A stretch of 64,000 nt of DNA from Corbicula japonica (lineage: Eukaryota; Mollusca; Bivalvia; Venerida; Cyrenidae). Below, one piece after another: positions 37,801-45,200 of the stretch. The translations under genes and the position numbers were made by a program. Below the pieces are notes generated by a model that saw only the letters and a list, made by a program, of their open reading frames with translations, was not told the origin of the DNA and ran no database searches. The first letter of the stretch is position 1. Each line of letters starts with the position of its first letter. The stretch covers positions 1,364,001-1,428,000 of the forward strand of contig JAZAYU010000079.1 of NCBI GenBank assembly GCA_038501625.1, given 5' to 3'.

Positions 37801-40800
37801 ACTACTGTTAGGTCCTTCTTCCCTGTCTTTGCCTCACGTATGAGCTGGGTGATGGCGCTGGTGTGCTCTACACAGCCAGAGAACCCGGGTACTCCTCCCT
37901 TCTGGACAGAGGTGTCAATGTACTTGTTAGCCGTGAGGAATGATGTCAGTCTTCTGGCAAGGATGGCGAAGAATATCTTCCCTTCTACGTTCAATAACGA
38001 GATGGTTCGGAACTGATTGACATTCTTGGAGTTCCTTTCCTTGGGTGTGAATATTCCTTCTGCTTCCTTCCAGGCTTCTGGCACTTCACCTTCCCTCCAG
38101 ACTACCTTAAGGAGCCTCCATAGCCGCTTCTGCAGGAGTGGGCACATCTTGTACACTTTGTACGGGATGGCATTGGGTCCGGGAGCTGAACCAAATCTCG
38201 TTTTCTTGATGACTTCCTTTACTTCCCCAAAGGTTGGCTCTGAGGTCAGCAGCTCTGTCTCTGGTAGTGCTGCTGGTTCTATGCGTTCACAGTCCCCTAA
38301 GATGTTTTCTCTACTGGGATCAGAATGCGTCTCGTGGAGGTATCTTTCTACCTCATCCACTGGGGTTTCGAGTGTGCCTGACCTTTCTTTGTCCAGTAGG
38401 TTTCTTGCAAACTTGTATGGGTTGGCTGTGAATGACAGTCTCTTCTTGGTTTTTTCCCGGGCCTTTTTCCTTATGTTTTCAGCTTTCCGCAAAGATTTCA
38501 GCTGTGTGCGTACTGTGTCCTTCAACTCAGAGAGTCCGGGGCGCTCAGTCGGTGAGCTCTGTCTGTACCTTTGCTTCAGCTGTCTAAGTTCGCGTCAAGA
38601 TTTTCTATGCGGGATTGCTGTCTGTTGGGCTTCGGTGGCTCCCTGCTTACCTTCGCTTCCTCTACTCCAAACCGTTCCTTTGCCACAGAGTAGACAATGG
38701 TGGTAAGGGTTTGTAGTTTCCAGTTCACTGGTCCTTGCACGGCTGCTTCGAGGATGATGTCTAGTTCCTCATCTTACAGTTTCCATGATTTCCTGTCTTG
38801 TGCTTTGGGCCACTTGATTAGATTAGTCACAACACAAACGAATGTTAAAAACTATTTTTAAAACTGTCATACTCAGTTTGAGAATTATCTACCGTATATT
38901 CCCTATTTAACGCCCCCTTAACCTGAAATGAAATTTTTCACACCGAAATGATGAAATATATTCATTTGGATTAATGCTGAGAGATTAAAGATTGTCATGT
39001 CATTGTAAGTCACTCGTTTACTTTTGAAAAAAGACTGGGGGGGGGGGCGTTTATTAGGGGAGGGGCGTTTAATAGGGAATATACGGTATCTACGCTGCAA
39101 TCTAGTATGAAAACCTTGGATTTGACAGCCAAAATTGCTAAAGATATCAACGCCCTATGGTATAAAAGCTTGACATAACATCTGCTTGACAGCAGGGCTG
39201 TATCTTTTTTACTCTGGACCTTTAGAGAAAATAATTGTGTCAGCAGGGTCTATTTAATCAATGGGTCACGACACTATAGCGTTAACGCGCATATTTTATC
39301 GATAATGCTGTCGTCGCGTATCGTTATCAGCTTCCATTGTGTAAAACACAGATCACGGTCCAAGACGGACCAGATAGAATGGTATGTTGAACGCAAATTA
39401 ATACCATCCGCTGTATTTTAGTTCATACGGACAAATTAGTAGTCCGATTTTAAGTGTTTAAATGTCGCTGGAAATGGGAAAAGTTGATCTACACGTTGGT
39501 GTAATTTTTATTTCAATAAAAATACAATGACCTCCTATTTATACGATTTAAAATCGCAAGAACGGGTTGATATTTCGCCGATTAAAACGAGTGTTTTCTT
39601 TATTATAATTAAATACGCTCACCCTTACAGGGGTTTTTTTAAGGAAGAGGGGAAGACGCTGGACGCTGGTCAAAAGGGGAAAATAGCGTGAAAAATACAA
39701 AATTGGGGAAAATCTAGTTAAATATACACTCTTGCTTGTATTAGCTAGAGTGAATGTTTATACTCAAGTTTATGCTTCTGTTATTCTTTTTTTAATTTTG
39801 CTTTCATTACCAAACAGTCTATTTAGCTTACAGAGGCATGTCTCTTTGTTATCTGTTTTTAAACAGTACAAGAATAAGTTGATTTATACTTCCTCACTTT
39901 CTGAGCCTGCTTAAAATTTATCCATAATGTGTGTGCTTACTCGGTTCCGTTAGTACCTAATTTCTATCAAATATTCGTGAAAATTGTGCAGATTTTAGCT
40001 GAAATAGATTAAACATAACTATAAATTAAGCTTCTGTTTACGTTTTGATTTAAAATATCACTTTACAAGGGGGAAATTGATTTTTGTTGGGAAAAAAATT
40101 TCTGTGGGGAAATTTTTTTCTAGGGGAAGACGCTGACTACCAGCATCAGTTTGTTAAGGAAAAAAAACCCTGCTTTATTATATTCATAAAATATTTATTA
40201 TTATATTTCTAAATTGCTAAATCCAACAAAAAAATGGAAATAAAAAAGGTTCCGATTATTATTAGAAATGTTATTGCAGAGATCGGAACTGTGCTTTGTT
40301 ATTGTTATTGTTTGCTTTTGGTTATTTTAGCGAATTATTATTTGTCTATTAACTTCTTTTGTGTCGTTGAAAAATAAAGAATATTTAATGAGCTCAATGA
40401 TTTAAATAGACAAGTTTTTGTCATTTGTTTGCCGACTTCATTTGAGCTTGGTATAAATAAAAGAGCGACTTTACTTATGATGCTAATTGGCACAACTTTT
40501 AATAGTTTTGTTTTTAATTTGTTAACATCGTTTTTCACACGTGCCATTCTCCAATATTCACGGTTTGTCTATGGGGCCTTTGATGATTGTTTTTAACAAA
40601 AACGACCAAAGACCGACCAAACTATTGCTTACACCAGTCTTAACCTTTTTGTCATAGTTGATGAAACATGTCTTATAGCAAACATGACTTTTTGCATTGG
40701 GACGAGGACATAAATCTGGATGATTTACTTATTGAAAACTCTGGCGAAGCATAAGCACAGTCAATCCAAACCTCCAAACCTTATCGGTCTTGTGTGGATA

Positions 40801-42081
40801 TTTGCATGTAGATTAGAAATGTCTTGTAAATTTTGGGAGGAATCTATCTGTGTTCAAATCAGAGGCCTCGGAAGCTCAATTGGTATATTATGGTTAGCCA
40901 GAGATCCGAGTTCATTTCAGAGCAGGATCTACAGTTCAAATATTATGTAAACATATTAAGTAAGGCATTGATTGGTATCTTACAACTATCACTGGTTATA
41001 AGAAACGTTTTCATACATTTTAAAAACTTGAAAATGAAAACTGAAGAACCTTTCTAATAGAATTATAAAATTTCACTCATGGTGAAGACACGCCATTTAT
41101 CGTGAAATTCGAAGACAGTTTTAACCAAACTAACACAATAAGATTGCTTTTATTTATGCACAATGCAACCAAGGAACTAAATAAAAACCCTAACTTTATG
41201 CACCTATGTCGGTAATTGAATGTGTGAATATCGATCAAATTTAACGAGTAATATTTGGGGATGGCTGCCATTATTCCAAATTTGCCTATTTTCGCGAAAG
41301 TTTCTGTTAAAATTGTCAAGACCCAAGCTAATGTATCTATATAATTCTACATTGGATGCACTGTCCCATCTTTTCTTCGCATTTTCCACTAAACAATTTT
41401 TCATTATCAGTCGCTACTAATTACTGAAAGCTGGACAAACAACCCATTGTCTACCCAAATCGGCCAATTTGTCTATATTATTTGGAACAACAATTATCAA
41501 CTGACTTGGTAAATTTGCATTTTACACATTACACAAACAGATATTAACTTCAATCAATACAAGAAATGAAATATCAATACTTACATTGTGTATTTAATCC
41601 GATTATTGTACCCGATTATTATCTTAAAAGGTATAATTTAACGAATTGATTACACGTATTTTCAGTCGTGTTTTTCTCTATTTGCAAATGGCGACGGAAG
41701 TTGATCCGATCACGTGATCTACGACGACATCATATTTTCACCAATCGGCGAGTGCGGTAACCCTACTAATTAAATAGACCCTGGTGTCAGCCATTCTGTG
41801 GCCCATCAACTAATCAACTATGGGCCCTAATGTCTGTATTTAAGATTAGACACCTTAATTTAAGTGTCGTACCAAATAAAGCAGGTGAGACAAACCTGCC
41901 AACTGACTTTAATTACCTGTTCCTCTATTTGCTTTTTGTCTTTAAGCTTTGAATCAATCTGCTTCATCTCGGCTTCCCAAGAATCTAAATCTTCCAGAAA
42001 ATTCTTTAAATCTTCGTTATTCTGTTTCATCTGATAAGTAAGATTCAGCATTTTATCTTCGCTTTCTGATTTTTTAGACAT
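10769..42081 (-). CDS. RPAP3: RNA polymerase II-associated protein 3 (R2TP co-chaperone), 10 exons
   Basis: RPAP3 is the TPR adaptor of the cytoplasmic R2TP/PAQosome. It binds HSP70/HSP90 and RUVBL1/2-PIH1D1 to assemble RNA polymerases, snoRNPs and PIKKs. Ten exons (41917-42081, 33976-34110, 33041-33160, 31766-31893, 23964-24156, 22924-23025, 20958-21470, 17210-17307, 13657-13751, 10769-10860) join in frame with GT..AG borders to give 546 aa. Residues 1-55 form the N-terminal helix typical of the family (DLDSWEAEMKQ). A Lys-rich stretch with SYDYRSWDKFD follows (about 88-98). One TPR block spans about 139-247 (EKDKGNEYFKKGDYGNAI, LPANRAMALL, AYLRRGSARLG). A linker contains KPLRRLDIEE. The RPAP3_C domain runs from about 424 to 535 (SVQFQADFRRLK, DYPKLFGQFLDADV, KRFSMVVMFMS, VLLEIFTHLRQSG). 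Vertebrate RPAP3 is about 665 aa with two TPR domains, so this copy lacks one. The long introns carry most of the mobile DNA in the window. Confidence 0.95.
10981..13410 (+). mobile_element. Helentron-like tandem-repeat element A
   Basis: Lies in the last RPAP3 intron. The 5' end is AAACTAGA, then hairpin TGTGTCCATAGGACACG, then GATGCC. The body has two arrays. At about 11200-12420 there are eight or more copies of a roughly 145-bp unit carrying AGTGACCTTGACCTTGGACC. At 12641-13328 there are four copies at exactly 172-bp spacing, each with AAAGGGCCATAACTTCTGAA. A GGAC run (13334-13350) precedes a 3' hairpin ATGCC..CCAT/ATGG..GGGGGCAT and AAAA. This layout resembles non-autonomous Helentrons (Helitron2 class), but no Rep/helicase gene is present, so the class is inferred. 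Confidence 0.7.
13657..13751 (-). CDS. RPAP3: RPAP3 exon 9 (RPAP3_C)
   Basis: 95 nt between TATTTCAG and CAAG|GTATGT. It encodes TGDDCMECLQSLTTVKRFSM and VVMFMSKKEKQ, matching the LKRFDMAVMFMS region of the family. Phase 2 to 1. Confidence 0.92.
13806..14321. mobile_element. MITE with TTTATTTTATTACACC inverted ends, plus second partial copy
   Basis: The second copy (14065-14321) has exact 16-bp terminal inverted repeats: TTTATTTTATTACACC at 14065-14080 and its reverse complement at 14306-14321. The first 65 bp (CTCACGTGATTAGTTTAC..TGACGTCACAGGGAGATAATCGCT) occur almost identically at 13811-13876, apparently a partial copy. Each copy contains a perfect CRE palindrome TGACGTCA (13854-13861 and 14112-14119). 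No coding sequence. Confidence 0.6.
14317..14483. repeat. 167-bp near-perfect palindrome
   Basis: Two 83-bp arms meet at a single central base (14400, in GCCTCGGT-A-ACCGAGGC), with two mismatches. The outer ends read ATAAATATCACATCCC. It abuts the neighbouring MITE and could extrude as a very stable cruciform. It is probably a foldback-type MITE; no clear target duplication was seen. Confidence 0.85.
14568..14695. mobile_element. Short MITE of the GGAGACCAGTCTCAAA family, copy 1
   Basis: Terminal inverted repeats of the type ATAAAAT(T)AAGAATGGAGACCAG and its complement CTGATCTCTATTCTAAGTTTTAT flank GATTGGCTGAAATGGAGA. Diverged copies lie at 48181-48294 and 48760-48883. Confidence 0.6.
14700..15834. 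other. RPAP3 intron 8, no feature recognised
   Basis: Intronic AT-rich sequence between exons 9 and 8. No exon, RNA gene or bounded repeat was recognised. Confidence 0.4.
15835..16075. mobile_element. GATCAG-palindrome MITE, copy 1
   Basis: Bounded by TTAACCCTTTCCTCCATA and its inverted partner TATGGAGAAAATGGTTAA. Internal words AGATCCAGATCAGCC, CACATCTGTGCCGTCTGATC and GATCTACACTGG are arranged as an imperfect palindrome repeated twice. The same family recurs at 16665, 20711, 23344, 23729, 33480, 33735, 34400, 47416 and 55430. Confidence 0.75.
16665..16896. mobile_element. GATCAG-palindrome MITE, copy 2
   Basis: Bounded by TTAACCCTTTCCTGTATA and TATATCAAGGAAAGGGTTAA. Internally it holds the same AGATCCAGATCAGCCGGCAC / CCGTCTGATCAGGGTC words as copy 1. 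Confidence 0.78.
17210..17307 (-). CDS. RPAP3: RPAP3 exon 8 (RPAP3_C)
   Basis: 98 nt between TTCTTGTAG and CC|GTAAGT. It encodes KIPPCDYPKLFGQFLDADVL and QTILGIIRDCYI, the helical core of RPAP3_C that contacts RUVBL2 in the human complex. Phase 0 to 2. Confidence 0.92.
17471..19202 (+). mobile_element. Helentron-like tandem-repeat element B
   Basis: In RPAP3 intron 7. The 5' end AAACTAGACTGTGTCCACAG is followed by GGACACTGATGCCCCCAC. The body has about nine copies of a roughly 155-bp unit (AAAGGGCCATAACTCTGGTA at about 17769, 17925, 18079, 18235, 18390 and onward). Then come a GTAC/GGAC run, GTGCAACTCTATATGCC and the 3' hairpin CCCACTTTGTGGG ending GGGGGCATAA. The 5' word ATGCCCCCAC is the exact complement of the 3' GTGGGGGCAT. 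It shares its 5' tag and 3' tail with element A but has a different repeat body. Confidence 0.75.
19577..20563. mobile_element. hAT-like element with TAGGGATGGGAACGG ends
   Basis: Exact inverted termini TAGGGATGGGAACGG (19577) and CCGTTCCCATCCCTA (ending 20563) are flanked by T8 and T7C, consistent with an 8-bp target duplication in a T-run. Subterminal regions on both sides repeat CGGATA/TATCCG words (ATCCGGATAACCGAATATCC). The interior is AT-rich and non-coding. It lies in RPAP3 intron 7. Confidence 0.7.
20711..20950. mobile_element. GATCAG-palindrome MITE, copy 3, next to splice donor
   Basis: Contains AGTGTAGATCCAGATCAGC and AGATCCTGATCAGATGGC and ends TCTATGGATTAAAGGGTTAA at 20950. The RPAP3 exon 7 donor GT is at 20957-20956, only six bases away. 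Confidence 0.72.
20958..21470 (-). CDS. RPAP3: RPAP3 exon 7 (linker and start of RPAP3_C)
   Basis: 171 codons between TTGTAG and AAG|GTAAGC. It begins KPLRRLDIEEVG, a motif also seen after the TPRs in vertebrate RPAP3. A low-complexity Ser/Thr/Lys linker follows, and the exon ends VNSVQFQADFRRLKSDKQ, the start of the RPAP3_C domain. The donor lies 7 bp from the end of a palindromic MITE (20711-20950). Confidence 0.94.
22011..22800 (+). mobile_element. Helentron-like tandem-repeat element C
   Basis: In RPAP3 intron 6. The 5' end AAAACAAGAGTGCCAAACTG is followed by ACACAAAATACGCCC. Four units at 151-bp spacing (TTTGGACAATTCAAGGGC at about 22121, 22272, 22423 and 22574) carry GGGCCATAATTCAGG. 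A CTGC/CCGCC-rich patch takes the place of the tetranucleotide run. The 3' hairpin ATACGTCC..GGGCGTAT is followed by AAAAA. The 5' word ATACGCCC complements the 3' GGGCGTAT. Confidence 0.68.
22924..23025 (-). CDS. RPAP3: RPAP3 exon 6
   Basis: 34 codons between CTACAG and CAG|GTAAGA, phase 0 to 0. A Ser-rich linker (EMSKASLVSHSDCSVNQSLG) with no recognised domain. In vertebrates a second TPR domain lies in this part of the protein, and I see no exon for it here. Confidence 0.85.
23344..23960. mobile_element. GATCAG-palindrome MITEs, copies 4 and 5 (intron 5)
   Basis: Copy 4 (23344-23505) is diverged, with GTCTGATCTGGATCTACAC and GATCCTGATCAGACAGCAC. Copy 5 (about 23729-23960) holds AGTGTAGATCCAGATCAGC and ends TATATGGAGTAAAGAGA, within a few bases of the RPAP3 exon 5 donor (GT at 23963-23962). 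Confidence 0.68.
23964..24156 (-). CDS. RPAP3: RPAP3 exon 5 (TPR)
   Basis: 193 nt, the second half of the TPR block: YGAAELDCSVALTLDP, YTKAYLRRGSARLGLKKY, EAKADFERVIQLEPQNK. The donor AAG|GTATCT is at 23963. A GATCAG-family palindromic MITE ends within about 3-6 bases of it. Confidence 0.95.
27467..27530 (+). mobile_element. Orphan 5' terminus of another Helentron-like family (F)
   Basis: AACAAGAGCCAGTCGGAAAC then GACTGCACGCTCGAC has the same design as the other 5' ends: ACAAGA tag followed by a hairpin (CAGTCG-GAAA-CGACTG). No matching 3' hairpin was found, so the copy is probably truncated. Confidence 0.45.
27746..28351. repeat. Compound microsatellite (TGTTGG/TTG, TGTGG, TATAG)
   Basis: A GTTGTTGGTGTT-type array (about 27780-28120) runs into G-rich DNA with a 14-G run near 28174-28187. 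(TGTGG)n follows to about 28230, and then roughly 24 uninterrupted TATAG copies (28231-28351). Frames stay open across the array in several phases, but only because the units lack stops. Confidence 0.9.
29815..31590. repeat. 44-bp minisatellite, about 40 copies
   Basis: Direct tandem repeat with consensus CATAATGCCAAGATGGTGGT then CTATTGATAGGTGTTCATAATGAA. Spacing is 44 bp in the regular part (30340-31560). The left part (29850-30340) is more diverged, and variant units contain GTGCATGGTGAAC or lose a few bases. It lies in RPAP3 intron 4 and ends about 170 bp from exon 4. Confidence 0.93.
31766..31893 (-). CDS. RPAP3: RPAP3 exon 4 (TPR)
   Basis: 128 nt after TTTTTAG and before AA|GTATGC. It encodes GNEYFKKGDYGNAIECYTKG and LPANRAMALLKQE, the first TPR helices with the HSP C-terminus clamp-type N..N spacing. 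It ends in phase 2, and the next exon supplies the G that completes a Lys codon. Confidence 0.95.
32159..32721. mobile_element. TA-flanked MITE with CTGTAAATTGGG ends
   Basis: CTGTAAATTGGGATATTTCG at the left and CCAAAATAACCCAATTTACAG at the right are inverted, and TA dinucleotides flank both ends (32157-32158 and 32722-32723). TTTTGGCCA words recur inside both ends. TA target duplication fits the Tc1/mariner superfamily. No transposase is encoded. Confidence 0.7.
33041..33160 (-). CDS. RPAP3: RPAP3 exon 3
   Basis: 40 codons after TTTTCAG and before AAG|GTACCT, phase 0 to 0. An acidic linker (ASSEEEYETDEEWENE) leads into the first TPR helix (RKKQAAVLEKDK). Confidence 0.93.
33480..33918. mobile_element. 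GATCAG-palindrome MITEs, copies 6 and 7 (intron 2)
   Basis: Two diverged copies: 33480-33690 (GTCTGATTAGGATCTACACT, GATCCTGATCAGATCAGATG, ending with a TA dinucleotide run and ATGGAGTAACAGG) and about 33735-33918 (GAAGATCCAGATCAGCTATC). A fragment lies at 34400-34500 in the next intron. Confidence 0.6.
33976..34110 (-). CDS. RPAP3: RPAP3 exon 2
   Basis: 45 codons bounded by GGCAG| and GTT|GTAAGT, phase 0 to 0. It contains KLPPVRNSLE, a poly-Lys stretch that could act in nuclear import, and the family motif SYDYRSWDKFDV. Confidence 0.94.
34692..35251. repeat. 187-bp tandem triplication
   Basis: Three highly similar direct copies starting ATGAAAAAGGTAATAAACTA at about 34694, 34881 and 35068. 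The third is slightly shortened (TTTTCTATAA reduced to TATAA). Near identity suggests a recent tandem duplication. It lies in RPAP3 intron 1. Confidence 0.9.
35820..36656 (-). pseudogene. CCHC finger and restriction-like endonuclease of the same element
   Basis: In frame with the RT, 16 codons after its stop. A CX2C-X8-H-X3-C finger (CKLCDRPGTLEHVLSSC, about 36485-36433) is followed by the PD..E endonuclease core (RPDIVLWSE, then MIELTVPWE, then ERKKAKY; PD near 36170). These are the hallmarks of RLE non-LTR elements, which nick a target site to prime reverse transcription. All key residues (P, D, E, K) are intact although the ORF is detached from the RT by one stop codon. Confidence 0.8.
36705..38525 (-). 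pseudogene. Reverse transcriptase of RLE-type non-LTR element
   Basis: About 606 codons in one frame ending at TAA (36705). Visible RT motifs include GSAPGPNAIPYKVYK, FRTISLLNVEGKIFFAIL, the catalytic block VVWLDLANAYGSIPH, and FMDDLTLTT (the second catalytic pair, in FMDD form). A thumb-like region follows (LRKWLGVPPSFSS). Upstream codons continue beyond 38525 but a stop and frameshift near 38597 interrupt them. Reading through the TAA, the same frame continues directly into the finger and endonuclease region, so the original protein was one polypeptide. Confidence 0.85.
38600..38850 (-). pseudogene. N-terminal remnant of the retroelement ORF
   Basis: Reads VVTNLIKWPKAQDRKSWKL, a TAA, then DEELDIILEAAVQGPVNWKL, in the frame shifted by one nucleotide relative to the RT. 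Continuity of the protein sense across the break supports a single-base deletion near 38597. Homology is not recognised beyond its position. Confidence 0.55.
38892..39086. mobile_element. 195-bp MITE with CCGTATATTCCC ends
   Basis: The inverted ends CCGTATATTCCCTATTTAAC (plus GCCCC) and their complement at 39086 match over about 24 of 25 bases. TA flanks both ends (38890-38891 and 39087-39088). The right side has an 11-G run. TA duplication fits the Tc1/mariner group. Confidence 0.82.
39244..41783. mobile_element. 2.5-kb TIR element with GTGTCAG duplication
   Basis: CAGGGTCTATTTAAT at 39244 and its exact inverse ATTAAATAGACCCTG ending 41783 are flanked by GTGTCAG on both sides (39237-39243 and 41784-41790). 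This fits a hAT- or P-like transposon with a 7-8-bp target duplication. The interior is AT-rich. No intact transposase was found; short open stretches (40338-40547 minus, 41077-41420) have no recognised homology. A smaller CAGGG..CCCTG inverted pair (39628-40172) may be a nested hAT-like element. Confidence 0.6.
41917..42081 (-). CDS. RPAP3: RPAP3 exon 1 (start codon)
   Basis: The ATG is at 42081. It encodes 55 residues beginning MSKKSESEDKMLNLTYQMKQ, an acidic helical N-terminus matching the family pattern. It ends in phase 0 at CAG|GTAATT. Confidence 0.93.
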
Positions 42082-42194
42082 ATTTTATTTTTAGGTAGAA
42101 ACTTGTTTGTTGGAAAGTTTGTTTTAGTGACTGACAGAGATAATTTACCAAATTTTGCAAGTCGAGTCGATGGGCGCAGACATGTTGGAATTTT

Positions 42195-42206
42195 TGCGCA
42201 TGCGCA
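42195..42206. promoter_or_regulatory. NRF1-type palindrome upstream of RPAP3
   Basis: TGCGCATGCGCA is a perfect NRF1 consensus, 114 bp upstream of the RPAP3 start codon. NRF1 sites are typical of TATA-less promoters of housekeeping genes, and the site lies where the RPAP3 core promoter is expected. The transcription start is not determinable by eye. Confidence 0.6.
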
Positions 42207-42209
42207 CAA

Positions 42210-45200
42210 ATGCCAAATGCGAAAGGGAAATCTCATTTCGAAGCGGTATACATAAAATACGTAATGAATACTCTTTGGTTAAAAAGAGCGAAATATATAC
42301 TTAAAGAGGCATAAAGTATAATTCCAGGGTTAAATACAGTGATGTGTCTTCGGCCCTTAAATATTGGTATTATAAGTGATTAAAATGCCCATTTTGTTTT
42401 TCATATCACTGGCAAAATTCTTTTTGGTCAGTTTAAAATATCAAACAATTTTCTGCTATGCCCTTGTTGAGTTTACTCCAGCAGCTCTGATTTCAGTATA
42501 ATGTCATTATTGTTTTGTTTGAAAAAGCCATTGGCTTCTTCTTCAAGTGCTTTCCGTACAAAATATTTGAATATTTTGTATCATTAAGTTGATACGTGGC
42601 TTGGAGCAAACAAACCAAAACTTGTATGTGTTTGTTTATTGGAGAACATGATTGTTGGGGTGAGTGTGATTCTGGCAAGTGCACCCTTGAACTTGGCTTA
42701 AACTCCAAGTAGAAAATTGTCTCACCGCTGGCAGTTTCTCGTGTTCTCTTTTGTGTTAATTGTTTTGTAGTATCTGATGCAAAATTGATATTTTCATAAA
42801 CCCATGTGTCAGGAGCTACCGAGAGAACCTAGATGTCTCTTTTGAAACTGATCATTTTATTAACCATGCTCTCTCCCTCTCTTCTTCTTGACTGTGTGGG
42901 GAGGTTGTTTTTTCTGAATGTGGCGATTCCTGATATGCATATTTCACCTTTTTATTTAAGACTGTTCAATCTTTTAGCCTTGAACAATATACAAGGGTTT
43001 GCTAACAAGATGGCGATGCCTTAGGCTGTGATTGATATAACAACTATATAGTAATTTTTCTCAAGCTACTTTGCTTATATGATTGAATGAAATGTTGAGC
43101 TATGTGATTTACAATGATTTATATTGGAAACTAATAAGAGTTGATCACAGACGTTTTGGCCTCAACAAGTTTCTTTATAAGCCACGACTTTCTATGGACT
43201 ATCTATCGAGCAGCTTCAACTCTGTGAACGTCAACCACCACTATTATGTTGGGACTATGAAGTCCTAACCGTATGGAGTTCCAACTCCTATAGACTCTAT
43301 GAATCTTGATAACAGATTGTTCAATCTATGCTGCCTTCTCAGAGAAGCTGGGCTTCATAAGAGACTACGGCAGCAGTCGAAGGAACCGTACACTGTATAT
43401 CTGATTCTGCCCTTGTGTTACAACACTATAATTGTACTAAGTAACCTCTCTGAGGAGCAAGCTCACACAGAGAACGCTCTGAGGAGCAAGCTCACACAGA
43501 GAACGCGGAAACCTTTCGGTAGCACAAAAATTGGCCTCGCTAACTACTTTAAGTCAGCCAGTTGTCCTCGCTATCTATCTTAAGCCAGCCAGTGTTGTAT
43601 CACACAACTTCTTGGTTGCATTTAAACAACATCTTGTTCTAAAAGTTGAAACCGACCCCTTTATATCTATCTTATATTTAACAACACAATGGTTACAAGC
43701 TATGATACAATTTTACATAAGACCAAAACGTCTTCAAAAACGCCTTAAAATCACAAATTCACTAAATGTTAAAACTTTCACAAAATGACAGTATCTATGT
43801 CAAGCAAAATTGTCAGTGCATCAATCTGTGTGATTAAAACAACTTCAACCTAATTAATACAATTATTATACATGAATTTATGATTTCATATACATTTATA
43901 TATGTATATATATAATTAAACAGAAACTCAAAATCATTCCTGACACCATGCTCTATATTCCTCACTGCTTTTCTTCTGTGTGGTGAGGATGCGTTTTCTG
44001 TGTGTGGCTATTCCTGATATGCATGTTTCACATTTACATGAGTTTTCTCAATTGTATTCACGTTAAGTGCGAATTAATTCTTTTACTTGGGGAGCATAAT
44101 ATGCCATTTAATGGTATTAATCTGCAAATAGTGTACTGAAATTTCCATGTTTTACGTCATATGAACACCAACGTTTGGGATGGATTCAGTTGTATTGTGG
44201 TCAACACAGGGCTAGATAGCGTGGTAGGTAATATGAGTTTCCATTATTGTCCTTAAACATTCAAATAATATTTGTATATTTGTCGTGTTTGGTGACTTTT
44301 AAAGTGACCTTTTCATCTCTTTTAATAGAGCAAACTATACACAAATATAAGCCAACATTCTTGATATAAATCTCTTTTTGATAAAAAGATGATTTTGAAT
44401 GAATTATTCCAAATTTTCGATTTTTAGATTTTGATCACCCACAGGCAACTTCTAATGGGGTTCATATTTCACAGCTTATTCGCTTTTAGAGCTTAAACAA
44501 TGTAGAAGTTTTCATTGAACTTGATCTTTAATGCAGAAAAACTTTTAAAAACAGTTGAATCGGTACCACAAATTAAGAAATACATTTAATATGGTTCATC
44601 TCTGATACCCAGATTTAATTCAAAAATACAGCTGCAGTTTTAAAATCACTGCTGCAACAAGGTATTTCTCAATAAGTGTTTAATGGATAATTGATAAACT
44701 AAGGAAAATCAAAGGCAAGATTTATTTAACATTAAATTTAAAAACCATCTGTACACCAAAAAGAAAGGCTACCAAATAACATTCTGCATGCTTAATGATC
44801 AACCCGTCTACAGTTGATTTTGCTTTGATAACATTTTTGTTGCAAGATGGTGACAGGTATTGAGATGTTTACGAAGGTTTACATGGTTATCTTGTAAAAG
44901 AACAAATAAGCTCTTCCCATTTCTTTTAATCCTGCATTTGCCTTCTTGGTTATTTGATTACAGGTGCTCTGGTCTCAGTTGAAGTTAATTTAATACCCAC
45001 CTTTTTGCTTGACAGAGCCATTATATTCTTATGTTTTATATGTTTGTGTGTTTTTGAATGTAGCATTATCTTGTTGATGAGTGGGTTGGAGCTAATTCAC
45101 CAAGACAACATGCATGTACTTGCTCTTTCATGAGAAACTGTTGGGACAATTTTGAAGTTGGGGCACCCTAGAACCCAATTTAGCCACACAGTGGAAAATT

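Larger units (their letters stand above)
35500..38850 (-). mobile_element. Non-LTR retrotransposon with restriction-like endonuclease, degraded
   Basis: Inserted in RPAP3 intron 1. One reading frame on the minus strand carries the reverse transcriptase and C-terminal endonuclease. It is broken by an in-frame TAA at 36707-36705, a probable 1-nt deletion near 38597, and a TAA near 38776. The 5' end is apparently truncated around 38850. The 3' side contains the perfect palindrome CACCTCCAATATTGGAGGTG (35505-35524). Coding order (RT, CCHC finger, PD..E endonuclease) fits the R2/NeSL/HERO-like group rather than APE-type elements. Confidence 0.8.

Noticed and set aside
37066..38706. Plus-strand open frames of about 209 and 229 codons
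   Set aside because: Antisense shadows of the reverse transcriptase coding strand.
39628..40172. Nested hAT-like element with CAGGGGTTTTTTTAAGG ends
   Set aside because: Inverted ends are suggestive but T-rich, and the flanking 8-mers do not match, so it is only mentioned inside the larger element.
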